A stretch of DNA of 10,995 nucleotides, from contig CALHZD010000086.1 in the NCBI GenBank assembly GCA_938040985.1, positions 1 through 10,995 on the forward strand, read 5' to 3'. This document shows positions 1 through 6,353 of the stretch, in pieces. The first letter of the stretch is position 1. Every line of letters begins with the position of its first letter. A program made the position numbers and the translations under genes. Origin of the DNA: an uncultured Propionivibrio sp. GTDB lineage: Bacteria > Pseudomonadota > Gammaproteobacteria > Burkholderiales > Rhodocyclaceae. A model generated the notes under the pieces. It did not search any database, had not been told where the DNA came from, and saw nothing but the letters and a program-made list of their open reading frames with translations.

Positions 1-27
1 CTTGGCAATTCAATTCCTATATTTAAA

Positions 28-215
28 GTGTCTCAGGGCACCTGCCCGCTAGCCCATGTATTTAGGGTGTTTCAGAGGGGGGTGCTCTGAACCCCGCGTA
101 AACAGGGCATCTCCGGGTACCCTGCCCGCCAGCCCTTTATTTATAAGGGATTTAGAGGCGCCTGCCCGCAAACGCACTATCCACGCGGGGTTCCGAGGGG
201 GTACTCTAAAAGCTT
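28..215. repeat. Degenerate palindromic repeat array, about 40-bp period
   Basis: Five related units begin near 28, 67, 107, 147 and 187, so the spacing is 39, 40, 40 and 40 bp. Units 1, 3 and 4 share CCTGCCCGC (41-49, 121-129, 161-169). Units 2 and 5 have GGTGCTCT/GGTACTCT at the equivalent place. Most units carry a palindrome: GGGCA/TGCCC (36-47), TTCAGAG/CTCTGAA (71-91) and AGGCGCCT (156-163). A 10-bp inverted repeat, AACCCCGCGT (90-99) with ACGCGGGGTT (183-192), links units 2 and 5. A sixth unit-like copy at about 327-352 contains the palindrome GGGGCGCCCC (335-344) and runs into the stop codon of the antiporter gene. The block is non-coding and resembles a REP/BIME-type cluster. It may end or stabilise the antiporter transcript, but that role is inferred. 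Confidence 0.6.
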
Positions 216-329
216 AATAGCGGCTCGACTTTGCCAAAAGATAAGGCGGTAAGCCGCTGACAGTACGCTCAGTACGGCAAGGCCAAGCCAACACAGCAAC
301 GCCGTATTTTGGCAAAGAAAGCCGCTATT
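216..329. mobile_element. 114-bp MITE-like inverted-repeat element
   Basis: The ends form long inverted repeats. The left arm is AATAGCGGCT (216-225) plus CTTTGCCAAAA (229-239); the right arm is TTTTGGCAAAG (307-317) plus AGCCGCTATT (320-329). All 21 arm bases pair, with a 3-versus-2-base internal loop. The interior has the near-direct repeat CAGTACG (261-267 and 270-276) and the inverted pair TACGGC (273-278) / GCCGTA (301-306). There is no reading frame for a transposase, so if mobile it would be non-autonomous. It lies between the fifth and sixth units of the flanking palindromic array, as if inserted there. I see no clear target-site duplication. The interior resembles a repeat I recall from Neisseria genomes. 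A structured RNA or bidirectional terminator is an alternative. Confidence 0.55.
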
Positions 330-350
330 TCAGAGGGGCGCCCCGCTTCG

Positions 351-1622
351 CTACAGGCACTGAAACGCCAGAATCGCGACGCCAGTCGGCAAGCTCGCCG
401 CCAGAAACAGCGGCAAGGGACGGACGGTCTGGTTAGGGAAAAAGCGTTTGAGAATCGAAAATCCCGCCGGGTTCGGGGCGTTGGCGATAACGGTCAAACC
501 ACCGCCCGTCACCGCACCGGCAACGAGCGCATACTTGAATTGCTCACTGACGCCGGGCACCAGCGAGCCAAGGTATGTCAGCGCCGCATTGTCGGTGATG
601 GCCGTCAGTGCCGTGGCAATGTAGTACAGCAAGGTTGGGTTGAGGTCGCTCAGAACGAGTTCCAGCCACCATTGCTGAAAACCACCCAAGGTAATCAGCC
701 CGGCAAGGAAAAAAGCGACAAGCAGCCCTTCCCGGATGTAAAGACGCCCCTGATAGGCTCGGTAAGCCTCGGCAAAGCCGAGAAAGAAAAGGAACAAGCC
801 GAGGAAAATGACCGGATGGTGGGCAAAGATCACGACGCCCGCGAGAAACGCCAGGTGCACAATAATGATGGGGAGGGGAATATTGGGTTTCTGGGCATCA
901 TCCGCTTTCATGCTTTTGGCTTTTTCCATCAGTTCATGGCGGAAAATCCAGGTCACGATCGATGCGTTAATTATGACGGCAATGGCGGCTTTCCAGCCAA
1001 AATGGGTCAGCATGAATGGCGTATTCCAGCCCCAGGGCGCAGCAACCATCAGTACGGGAGGTGCGGCAAAGTGTGTCAGCGTGCCGCCGATCGAAACATT
1101 GACGAAGAGGACGCCAATCGTTGCATAGCGCAGGCGTAGGCTCAACTTTTCGGAAAAACAGGTATCGCTGAGCATCAGCGCCGCCAATGTCATGGCGCCC
1201 GGCTCGGTGATAAACGAGCCTGTCATCGGCAGGAAAGACAGGCAGAGAAAATAGACCGCCAGATTGCTCGGCAGGGGCAATATCTTGGCAATGCCGTTCA
1301 GCCAAGACATTACCGCGTGCAAAATCGGCCGGCTGGCGGCAACGACCATGATGGCAAGCACAAACAACGGCTCGGTGAAGCTGCGGCTTTCCATGTACTT
1401 GATGGCGGACTCTGTGCCGCTATGTACGGCCATCGAAGCGATCAGCACAAATGCCCAAAAACCGAAAACCACTTCCACTTCTCCCAGCAGATGAAACAGG
1501 CCGGAATGTGTGTGGTATCGGTGCGCCAGACGGGTAAAAAAGCTGGCGGAAAACGTATGCAACAACGCAATGCAGAAAATTACTACGGCAAAAATATCGA
1601 ACGATGCTGGAGCAGCAGCCAT
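351..1622 (-). CDS. Putative Na+/H+ antiporter, polytopic membrane protein
   Basis: This 423-residue inner-membrane protein has about ten or more hydrophobic segments and only short loops. It matches my recollection of the putative Na+/H+ antiporter family (Pfam Na_H_antiport_3 type) within the ion transporter superfamily. Conserved-looking stretches are GSFITEPGAMTLAAL (135-149), NVSIGGTLTHFAAPPVLM (175-192), TAITDNAALTYLGS (340-353) and GAVTGGGLTVIANAPNPAG (369-387). The last two look like a paired transport core with polar residues in re-entrant or broken helices. The expected role is sodium or proton exchange across the inner membrane; the ion is inferred, not shown. The ATG at 1620-1622 is supported by an upstream GGAGGA. 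The gene looks monocistronic, with a non-coding leader region of up to about 330 bp and a palindromic repeat cluster directly after its stop. Confidence 0.8.
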   Translation of the reverse strand: MAAAPASFDIFAVVIFCIALLHTFSASFFTRLAHRYHTHSGLFHLLGEVEVVFGFWAFVLIASMAVHSGTESAIKYMESRSFTEPLFVLAIMVVAASRPILHAVMSWLNGIAKILPLPSNLAVYFLCLSFLPMTGSFITEPGAMTLAALMLSDTCFSEKLSLRLRYATIGVLFVNVSIGGTLTHFAAPPVLMVAAPWGWNTPFMLTHFGWKAAIAVIINASIVTWIFRHELMEKAKSMKADDAQKPNIPLPIIIVHLAFLAGVVIFAHHPVIFLGLFLFFLGFAEAYRAYQGRLYIREGLLVAFFLAGLITLGGFQQWWLELVLSDLNPTLLYYIATALTAITDNAALTYLGSLVPGVSEQFKYALVAGAVTGGGLTVIANAPNPAGFSILKRFFPNQTVRPLPLFLAASLPTGVAILAFQCL

Positions 1623-1693
1623 GATTCCTCCAAATTATATTCATCCATGAAAATCATCCGGCCGCATCGGCTCGTTCTGCCATATTCGTTGCG

Positions 1694-1718
1694 GCATACC
1701 GCTTGGCTTATGGTATGC
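1694..1718. repeat. 7-bp inverted repeat in the antiporter leader
   Basis: GCATACC (1694-1700) and GGTATGC (1712-1718) are perfect complements separated by 11 bases. The repeat lies 72 bp upstream of the antiporter start codon. It could be an mRNA hairpin or a protein-binding operator; nothing else in the sequence decides between these. Confidence 0.45.
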
Positions 1719-1778
1719 GTACATCCGCAGATCATCGCGCCGCCTTGCCGATTTGATTTCATGGATTGAAATAACTGA

Positions 1779-1801
1779 CCCGATCAACAAAAATGATCGG
1801 G
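1779..1801. terminator. Hairpin CCCGATCA/TGATCGGG, possible terminator
   Basis: CCCGATCA (1779-1786) pairs perfectly with TGATCGGG (1794-1801) across an A-rich 7-base loop. Only TTT follows on the plus strand and no clear T run follows on the minus strand, so termination would be weak. It sits between two minus-strand genes, about 150 bp beyond the winged-helix stop and about 155 bp before the antiporter start. It may end the first transcript or act as a regulatory element for the second. Confidence 0.4.
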
Positions 1802-1954
1802 TTTCCGCTTTGATTCTGACGATATTTCTAGATCAGTTCAATGTGGGAAATACGTAAGGAGAAGTTTTTTACTTTATGGCGCTGCGCTCCATGGTCACTG
1901 CCGCACATTACGTTTAAGCGCTGCGGCGCTCCCCCGCAAAGCGAGCGGCACAGC

Positions 1955-2215
1955 TCACGCGGTTTTATTTTTTGCGCTGCCGGGCTTGCGCCCGCGCGCG
2001 GGCGCAGGCAGATCGCAGGATAAACGGTAACTTATACCTTCTATTTTCTTGCCATCAATAAAGCGCGTTACTTTACAGCAGATCAGCTCACCCGATTCGG
2101 CAAGCTGCGCAAACGCCGGTTGCAGGCGCGCCATCGGCACATTCAGCGCCTTTGAAATATCGGCATCAAGTTGCTCACCGTTACTTCTCAGGTACTTCAG
2201 AATGTTCGCATCCAT
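1955..2215 (-). CDS. Small winged-helix-like DNA-binding protein with basic tail
   Basis: This 86-residue protein begins MDANILKYLRSNGEQLDADI. Residues 1-70 look like a small helix-turn-helix or winged-helix fold: a first helix, ISKALNVPMARLQPAFAQL as the helix-turn-helix pair, then a beta-wing ending in FIDGKKIEGISYRL. The tail PAPARGRKPGSAKNKTA is basic and has an RGRKPG core like an AT-hook. I chose the ATG at 2213-2215 because AGGGGAG lies just upstream. An ATG 14 codons earlier (2255-2257) is in frame but has no ribosome-binding site. It is probably a transcriptional regulator or nucleoid-associated protein. I do not recognise a named family member, and the target is unknown. A short AT-rich patch encodes the end of the tail. 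Confidence 0.6.
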   Translation of the reverse strand: MDANILKYLRSNGEQLDADISKALNVPMARLQPAFAQLAESGELICCKVTRFIDGKKIEGISYRLSCDLPAPARGRKPGSAKNKTA

Positions 2216-2345
2216 ACGCGCTCCCCTGTCTGCAATCGAATTGGATTGGTTATACATCGTTCGTTGACATCATCATGCATGTGCACAACGTACAACGCTT
2301 CTGCACGGTACGGTCTCTTTCATGCCTGATGCAACGATATGAAAT

Positions 2346-2369
2346 AAAAAACCCGGCGAAGCCACCGGG
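2346..2369 (-). terminator. Rho-independent terminator after bcp-slyD
   Basis: Read on the minus strand, CCCGG and CCGGG pair around TGGCTTCG and are followed by six T residues (the A run at 2346-2351). It lies about 108 bp past the slyD-like stop codon and points the right way to end the bcp-slyD transcript. The 2371-2477 stretch in between shows no gene. Confidence 0.7.
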
Positions 2370-2477
2370 CATGTAATTATGGCGGATTATACAATAATGA
2401 CGCGGTTTACGCTGGCCATTTATGCCTCATCAGCGTACTTGCCGCCCTTCCTTTATTACACCCGCGCCATCTGACAT

Positions 2478-2969
2478 TTAGTCACAGTGGCCGCCGTGCT
2501 CATGGACGTGGCCGTGCGTAATTTCCTCATCACTGGCCGGACGCACCGCCCTGACTGTACAGGTAAAAATCAGCGCCGTACCCGCCAACGGGTGGTTGCC
2601 GTCAAGAACGACTCTGTCATCGGCAATTTCGGTCACACGGTAAATCAGCATATCGTCTTCATTCCCGCGTTCGGGAATGCCTTCAAACTGCATGCCTACC
2701 TGCAATTCCTTGGGAAAACTGCTACGCGGCTCGATCTCGATCAGGTTGGCGTCGTATTCGCCGAAAGCATCATTCGGCTGCATTTTGACGGTCACCGACT
2801 CGCCGATTTTTTTACCTTGCAGCGCTTCTTCGATCATGGGAAAAATATCGTCATAGCCGCCGTGCAGATAAACGATGGGATCTTTCCCGGCATCGACCAG
2901 CGCGCCTTCCGGATCGGTGACGTTGTAGTCGAGCGTCACTACGGTATTTTTGACAACCTCTCCATTCAT
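2478..2969 (-). CDS. slyD: FKBP-type peptidyl-prolyl isomerase, SlyD type
   Basis: This 163-residue cytoplasmic folding factor catalyses cis-trans isomerisation of prolyl bonds and also acts as a chaperone. The FKBP part covers about residues 4-70 and 122-142, with LHGGYDDIFPMIEEALQGKK (35-54) and the family signature LDGNHPLAG (122-130). The inserted chaperone (IF) domain lies at about 74-121. The tail HGHVHEHGGHCD is a short His/Cys metal-binding end, much shorter than in E. coli SlyD. SlyD is known to supply nickel to hydrogenase in some bacteria; nothing nearby supports that here. The ATG overlaps the peroxiredoxin stop (ATGA), and AAGGAG lies upstream, so the two genes are translationally coupled. 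Confidence 0.88.
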   Translation of the reverse strand: MNGEVVKNTVVTLDYNVTDPEGALVDAGKDPIVYLHGGYDDIFPMIEEALQGKKIGESVTVKMQPNDAFGEYDANLIEIEPRSSFPKELQVGMQFEGIPERGNEDDMLIYRVTEIADDRVVLDGNHPLAGTALIFTCTVRAVRPASDEEITHGHVHEHGGHCD

Positions 2970-3457
2970 AGTTTCAGCTCCTTGAGACGATACAGGATAT
3001 CCGCAACATGCCCTTTCGGATTGACGCCATATAGCGCGTCAAGCAATATGCCCCGCTTATCGATGATAAATGTCGAGCGGACGATCCCAAAACGCTTGAG
3101 ACCATCGATTTCCTTCTCCGCTTCATTTGCCTCTTTTTCCTGCCAGACACCGTATTGCCGGCAGACGCTGCCATCAGCGTCAGAAAGCAACGTGACCGAT
3201 ATGCCATGCTGGTCGCGGAATTCGGCATGATTCAAGCAATCGTCGCGGCTGATGCCCAGCGCGATGCAGTCATGCTTCTGGAAAGCTTCTTCATGATCTG
3301 AAAAATCCGTGGCCTCCAGAATGCAGCTCGGCGTGCCATCCTTGGAATAGAAAAAAAGCACGACATTATGTTTGCCGCGAAAGTCAGCAAGCCCGACCGG
3401 CGCCATATCCGCATCCGGCAGTGTGAATAAGGGTGCGGCGTTTCCGGGTTTCAGCAT
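2966..3457 (-). CDS. bcp: Peroxiredoxin, Bcp/PrxQ type
   Basis: This 163-residue thioredoxin-fold thiol peroxidase would reduce hydrogen peroxide and organic hydroperoxides in the cytoplasm. The active-site segment is FFYSKDGTPSCILEATDF (35-52), with Thr42 and the likely peroxidatic Cys45. The usual motif is PxxxTxxC; here the proline is Ser38. The cysteine five residues after the peroxidatic one, used as resolving Cys in many PrxQ proteins, is absent (Asp51 is there). Cys64, Cys74 and Cys99 remain as candidates, with Cys74 near the place of the alternative resolving Cys. SDADGSVCRQYGVWQEK (92-108) is typical of the family. AAGGA lies just before the ATG. It shares a transcript with the slyD-like gene, suggesting joint oxidative or protein-folding stress duty. 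Confidence 0.88.
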   Translation of the reverse strand: MLKPGNAAPLFTLPDADMAPVGLADFRGKHNVVLFFYSKDGTPSCILEATDFSDHEEAFQKHDCIALGISRDDCLNHAEFRDQHGISVTLLSDADGSVCRQYGVWQEKEANEAEKEIDGLKRFGIVRSTFIIDKRGILLDALYGVNPKGHVADILYRLKELKL

Positions 3458-3493
3458 GCGCTTTCCTTAAGTAAAAGTTGATCGCCGACGGAC

Positions 3494-3546
3494 ATTTTAT
3501 TTCCTGTTCTGTGTTGTTTGTTTCATGCGCCGCTTTACGCCGCATG
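3494..3546 (-). promoter_or_regulatory. Possible bcp promoter with inverted repeat
   Basis: On the minus strand a TAAAAT (3494-3499) lies about 37 bp before the bcp ATG and could be a -10 box. The -35 position has no good match. Just upstream is the inverted repeat CATGCG (3524-3529) / CGCATG (3541-3546), spaced like an operator near the -35 region. The rest of 3458-3680 shows no gene, only small hairpins such as ACGGA/TCCGT at 3621-3634. Confidence 0.3.
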
Positions 3547-3680
3547 CATCAAAGGCTCCGACGTTTGCCGGCGCGGGCAGGCGCACATTACCAGAAAAAA
3601 TATGCGCGAAGCGATGCGCTACGGAAAAATCCGTTGAAATGAGACTTTCCGGACAAACGGCATAAACAACATAGATCAAT

Positions 3681-3702
3681 AACAAAGCCGGCCACCCGGC
3701 TA
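3681..3702 (-). terminator. Hairpin over the ftsB stop codon
   Basis: On the minus strand AGCCGG and CCGGCT (3701-3696 and 3691-3686) pair around a 4-base loop and are followed by TTGTTATTG. The stem starts within the TAG stop codon of ftsB. The T tract is interrupted, so termination may be partial. It marks the likely end of the pyrG-kdsA-eno-ftsB transcript and separates it from bcp. Confidence 0.55.
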
Positions 3703-4062
3703 GGGTTTTGCCTCTGAAGGCGTCTGGCTCGTCCTGCGCTTGACTTGATTTTCTTTTTGACGCGCTTTCGATACGGCAGATGCGGCCGGCCGCTTGTCCG
3801 GGATCTGCACGAAAACCTCGTCATCCTTGACCATGCCGAGTTCAAAGCGGGCGCGCTCTTCAATGGCATCGTAACCTTGCTTGAGGTCGCGTACTTCCGC
3901 ATCGAGGCCGGCATTGCGCAGTTGCAGCTTGCGATTGATCTCCTGCTGCGCCTGCAATTGTTGATCGACATCCCAGACGCGCAGCCAACTGCCCTTGCCG
4001 AACCATAAGGGATATTGCAAAAGCGCAACCAGTATCGTCAAAGCCAGAGAAAGCCAGCGCAC
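3700..4062 (-). CDS. ftsB: Cell division protein FtsB
   Basis: This 120-residue bitopic inner-membrane protein of the divisome forms the FtsQ-FtsL-FtsB complex that licenses septal peptidoglycan synthesis. A short cytoplasmic N-terminus leads to one membrane helix (about 3-20), then a periplasmic coiled coil (about 30-75) with DQQLQAQQEINRKLQLRNAG. The conserved ARFELGMVKDDEVFVQIP (71-88) is diagnostic. The end is a Lys/Arg-rich extension of about 30 residues that looks disordered and makes the protein slightly longer than the E. coli form. The start codon is GTG, with CGGAGGT placed correctly upstream. The gap from eno is 61 bp, and the eno-ftsB order is common in proteobacteria. The spacer contains AGCCG/CGGCT, a small possible stem ahead of the ribosome-binding site. 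Confidence 0.92.
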   Translation of the reverse strand: MRWLSLALTILVALLQYPLWFGKGSWLRVWDVDQQLQAQQEINRKLQLRNAGLDAEVRDLKQGYDAIEERARFELGMVKDDEVFVQIPDKRPAASAVSKARQKENQVKRRTSQTPSEAKP

Positions 4063-4123
4063 GATACCTCCGGATCAGCCGCGCGCCCGGCTGTCGGTTT
4101 GATGGATGGAAAATTGCCACATG

Positions 4124-5407
4124 CTATCTGAGGCTATAAAACGCGTCACTCCCCGGATAGGTTGCCGTATCGCCAAGATCCTCCTCAATGCGCAACAACT
4201 GGTTATATTTAGCGATTCGATCCGAACGCGACAGCGAACCCGTTTTAATTTGCAGCGCATTCATGCCGACCGCAATATCGGCGATGGTCGTATCCTCGGT
4301 CTCGCCCGAACGGTGCGAAACAACCGCCGTGTATCCCGCGCGCTTGGCCATCTCGATGGCGGCAAAGGTTTCCGAAAGCGTACCGATTTGGTTGATCTTG
4401 ATGAGAATCGAATTAGCAATGCCTTGCCGGATACCCTCCTTGAAAATCCCCGTGTTGGTGACGAATACATCATCGCCGACCAGCTGGATGCGTTTGCCCA
4501 GACGCTCGGTCAGCAGCTTCCAGCCGCTCCAGTCGCCCTCAGCCATGCCATCTTCGATGCTGATGATGGGGAAAGTATCGGCCAGATTGGCAAGGTAATC
4601 GGCAAGCTGCGCAGAAGTCAGCTGCAACCCTTCGCCGGTCAGATGATATTTACCCTCCTTGAAAAATTCCGAGGCGGCACAATCAAGCCCGAGCAACACG
4701 TCTTCGCCCGGGAAATAACCGGCCGCTTCGATTGCCTCGACGATTAGCTTCAGGGTCTCGGCATGGCTGGAGAGATTGGGCGCAAAACCGCCCTCGTCGC
4801 CAACGGCCGTCGACATCCCCCGCTTATCGAGCAGTTTTTTCAGCGTGTGAAAGACCTCGGCACCGCAACGCAGCGCTTCACGGAAGGAGTTCTGACCAAT
4901 GGGCAGAATCATGAACTCCTGGAAATCAAGATTGTTATTGGCATGCTCGCCGCCGTTGACGATATTCATCATCGGCACCGGCATCTGCATCGGCCCGGAG
5001 CCGCCGAAATAGCGGTACAGCGGCAGGCCGGACTCTTCTGCGGCCGCTTTGGCGACAGCGATCGAAACAGCCAGGATGGCATTGGCGCCCAGGCGCGATT
5101 TATTTTCCGTGCCATCGAGCTGAACCAGCGTCTGGTCAATGAAAGCCTGTTCCTGCGCATCCAGGCCGATAACCGCCTCGACGATCTCGGTATTGACGTT
5201 TTCGACGGCCTGCGTCACGCCTTTGCCGGCATAACGCGCCGCATCGCCATCACGCAGTTCGACGGCTTCGCGCGTGCCTGTCGAAGCTCCGGAAGGCACC
5301 GCCGCCCGGCCCAGAACGCCCGATTCGAGCAGGACATCGCATTCGACGGTAGGATTGCCGCGTGAATCGAGAACTTCACGGGCGACAATATCAACGACTG
5401 AACTCAT
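4124..5407 (-). CDS. eno: Enolase
   Basis: This 427-residue glycolytic enzyme converts 2-phosphoglycerate to phosphoenolpyruvate. In some bacteria it is also a component of the RNA degradosome. It is full length and shows the flexible loop PSGASTG (38-44), GDEGGFAP (203-210, catalytic Glu205) and the signature ILIKINQIGTLSET (334-347, Lys337). Metal ligands are Asp242, Glu285 and Asp312, and SHRSGET (364-370) follows. All catalytic residues that I can check are present. The ATG at 5405-5407 is preceded by AAGGAA. A 109-bp gap separates it from kdsA; it carries repeated CCGGAAC (5457-5463, 5482-5488) and CTGCCCG (5463-5469, 5478-5484), but no strong terminator. Eno is therefore probably co-transcribed, perhaps with an extra promoter of its own. 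Confidence 0.97.
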   Translation of the reverse strand: MSSVVDIVAREVLDSRGNPTVECDVLLESGVLGRAAVPSGASTGTREAVELRDGDAARYAGKGVTQAVENVNTEIVEAVIGLDAQEQAFIDQTLVQLDGTENKSRLGANAILAVSIAVAKAAAEESGLPLYRYFGGSGPMQMPVPMMNIVNGGEHANNNLDFQEFMILPIGQNSFREALRCGAEVFHTLKKLLDKRGMSTAVGDEGGFAPNLSSHAETLKLIVEAIEAAGYFPGEDVLLGLDCAASEFFKEGKYHLTGEGLQLTSAQLADYLANLADTFPIISIEDGMAEGDWSGWKLLTERLGKRIQLVGDDVFVTNTGIFKEGIRQGIANSILIKINQIGTLSETFAAIEMAKRAGYTAVVSHRSGETEDTTIADIAVGMNALQIKTGSLSRSDRIAKYNQLLRIEEDLGDTATYPGSDAFYSLR

Positions 5408-5516
5408 GGTTTTCCTTCATTGGTCAGAATTTTCATTTTTCCTGCCGGAGTTTTTACCGGAACTGCCCGCTCCCGATCTGCCCGGAACGAGCAAAAATTC
5501 CACTTTTTATCAATAT

Positions 5517-6353
5517 TTAGCGCATTTCCTCAAAGACATGCGCTTTGACGAGGCCATCAAGCGCCGTCAATACGCGCAACAACGAGGCCATGCGATCAAG
5601 TGGCCAGCTATTGGGGCCATCGGAAAAGGCTTTTTCCGGACATGGATGCGTTTCCATGAATAGACCGGCAACGCCCGTCGCAACAGCGGCACGCGCCAGC
5701 ACCGGCACGAACTCGCGCTGTCCGCCGGAAACGCACCCCTGCCCGCCAGGCAACTGCACCGAGTGCGTAGCGTCGAACACAACCGGACAGCCGGTTTCAC
5801 GCATAATTGCCAGCGAACGCATATCAGAAACCAGATTGTTGTAGCCGAACGAGGCGCCGCGTTCGCAGACCATCAGAGTCTCTGCGCTGCCATTGGCCTC
5901 CCTGGCCTTGGCGACGACGTGCTTCATGTCGCCCGGCGCTAGGAACTGCCCTTTCTTGATATTGACTGGCTTACCCGTCGCTGCAACGGCGTGGATGAAA
6001 TCCGTCTGACGGCACAGAAAGGCCGGTGTCTGCAGCACATCGACCACGGAAGCAACTGCCGTAATATCGGCGATTTCGTGGACATCAGTCAGCACGGGAA
6101 CGCCTGTCTGGCGGCGAACCTCCTCGAGAATGCGTAGCCCCACCTCAAGTCCGGGACCCCGCGGCGACTGCCCGGAACTGCGATTTGCCTTGTCGTAAGA
6201 GGCTTTAAAAATATAAGGCAAGGCGAGTTCGGCACAGATTTCCTTCAGGGTTCCGGCAACGTCCACACAAAGTTCGAGCGATTCCGCCGTACATGGACCC
6301 GCGATGAGGAACAGCGGCCTGTCAAGGCCAACGTCAAAACCACAGAGTTTCAT
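5517..6353 (-). CDS. kdsA: 3-deoxy-D-manno-octulosonate 8-phosphate synthase
   Basis: This 278-residue cytoplasmic enzyme condenses phosphoenolpyruvate with arabinose 5-phosphate to form Kdo-8-phosphate for lipopolysaccharide inner core. It shows LIAGPCTAES (16-25), FKASYDKANRSS (49-60), TDFIHAVAATGKPVNIKKGQ, FDATHSVQLPGG and METHPCPEKAFSDGPNSWPL. Cys21 in AGPC is the metal ligand of the metal-dependent class; the E. coli type has Asn there. The substrate loop reads SPRGPG where Phe or Tyr usually precedes Arg. Its ATG overlaps the pyrG stop (ATGA), and GGAGG lies upstream, so translation is coupled. Kdo is activated with CTP, which links it functionally to PyrG. Confidence 0.96.
   Translation of the reverse strand: MKLCGFDVGLDRPLFLIAGPCTAESLELCVDVAGTLKEICAELALPYIFKASYDKANRSSGQSPRGPGLEVGLRILEEVRRQTGVPVLTDVHEIADITAVASVVDVLQTPAFLCRQTDFIHAVAATGKPVNIKKGQFLAPGDMKHVVAKAREANGSAETLMVCERGASFGYNNLVSDMRSLAIMRETGCPVVFDATHSVQLPGGQGCVSGGQREFVPVLARAAVATGVAGLFMETHPCPEKAFSDGPNSWPLDRMASLLRVLTALDGLVKAHVFEEMR

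Larger units (their letters stand above)
1623..1954. other. Intergenic leader between winged-helix gene and antiporter
   Basis: No gene is visible in these 332 bp. The region holds two clear inverted repeats (1694-1718 and 1779-1801, listed separately) and a GC-rich stretch at 1880-1950 with small self-complementary pieces such as AGCGC/GCGCT (1917-1930). It should contain the end of the winged-helix transcript and the antiporter promoter on the minus strand. I cannot name a convincing -35/-10 pair. Confidence 0.5.

Noticed and set aside
28..215. CRISPR array suggested by the regular 40-bp period
   Set aside because: The units are degenerate, share similarity across their whole length rather than having unique spacers, and no cas gene is present.
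309..1139. Long plus-strand frame opposite the antiporter
   Set aside because: Its product is low in hydrophobic structure and unlike any family, while the opposite strand encodes a clear membrane protein with family motifs and a ribosome-binding site.
2216..2257. Upstream ATG giving a 100-residue form of the winged-helix protein
   Set aside because: No ribosome-binding site precedes it, whereas AGGGGAG precedes the ATG at 2213-2215.
2487..3230. 247-codon plus-strand frame across slyD and bcp
   Set aside because: It is antisense to two genes with conserved motifs, overlapping start and stop codons and good ribosome-binding sites.
3588..4028. Minus-strand frame overlapping ftsB
   Set aside because: It is in a different phase from the FtsB frame, which has the membrane helix, coiled coil and conserved C-terminal motif.
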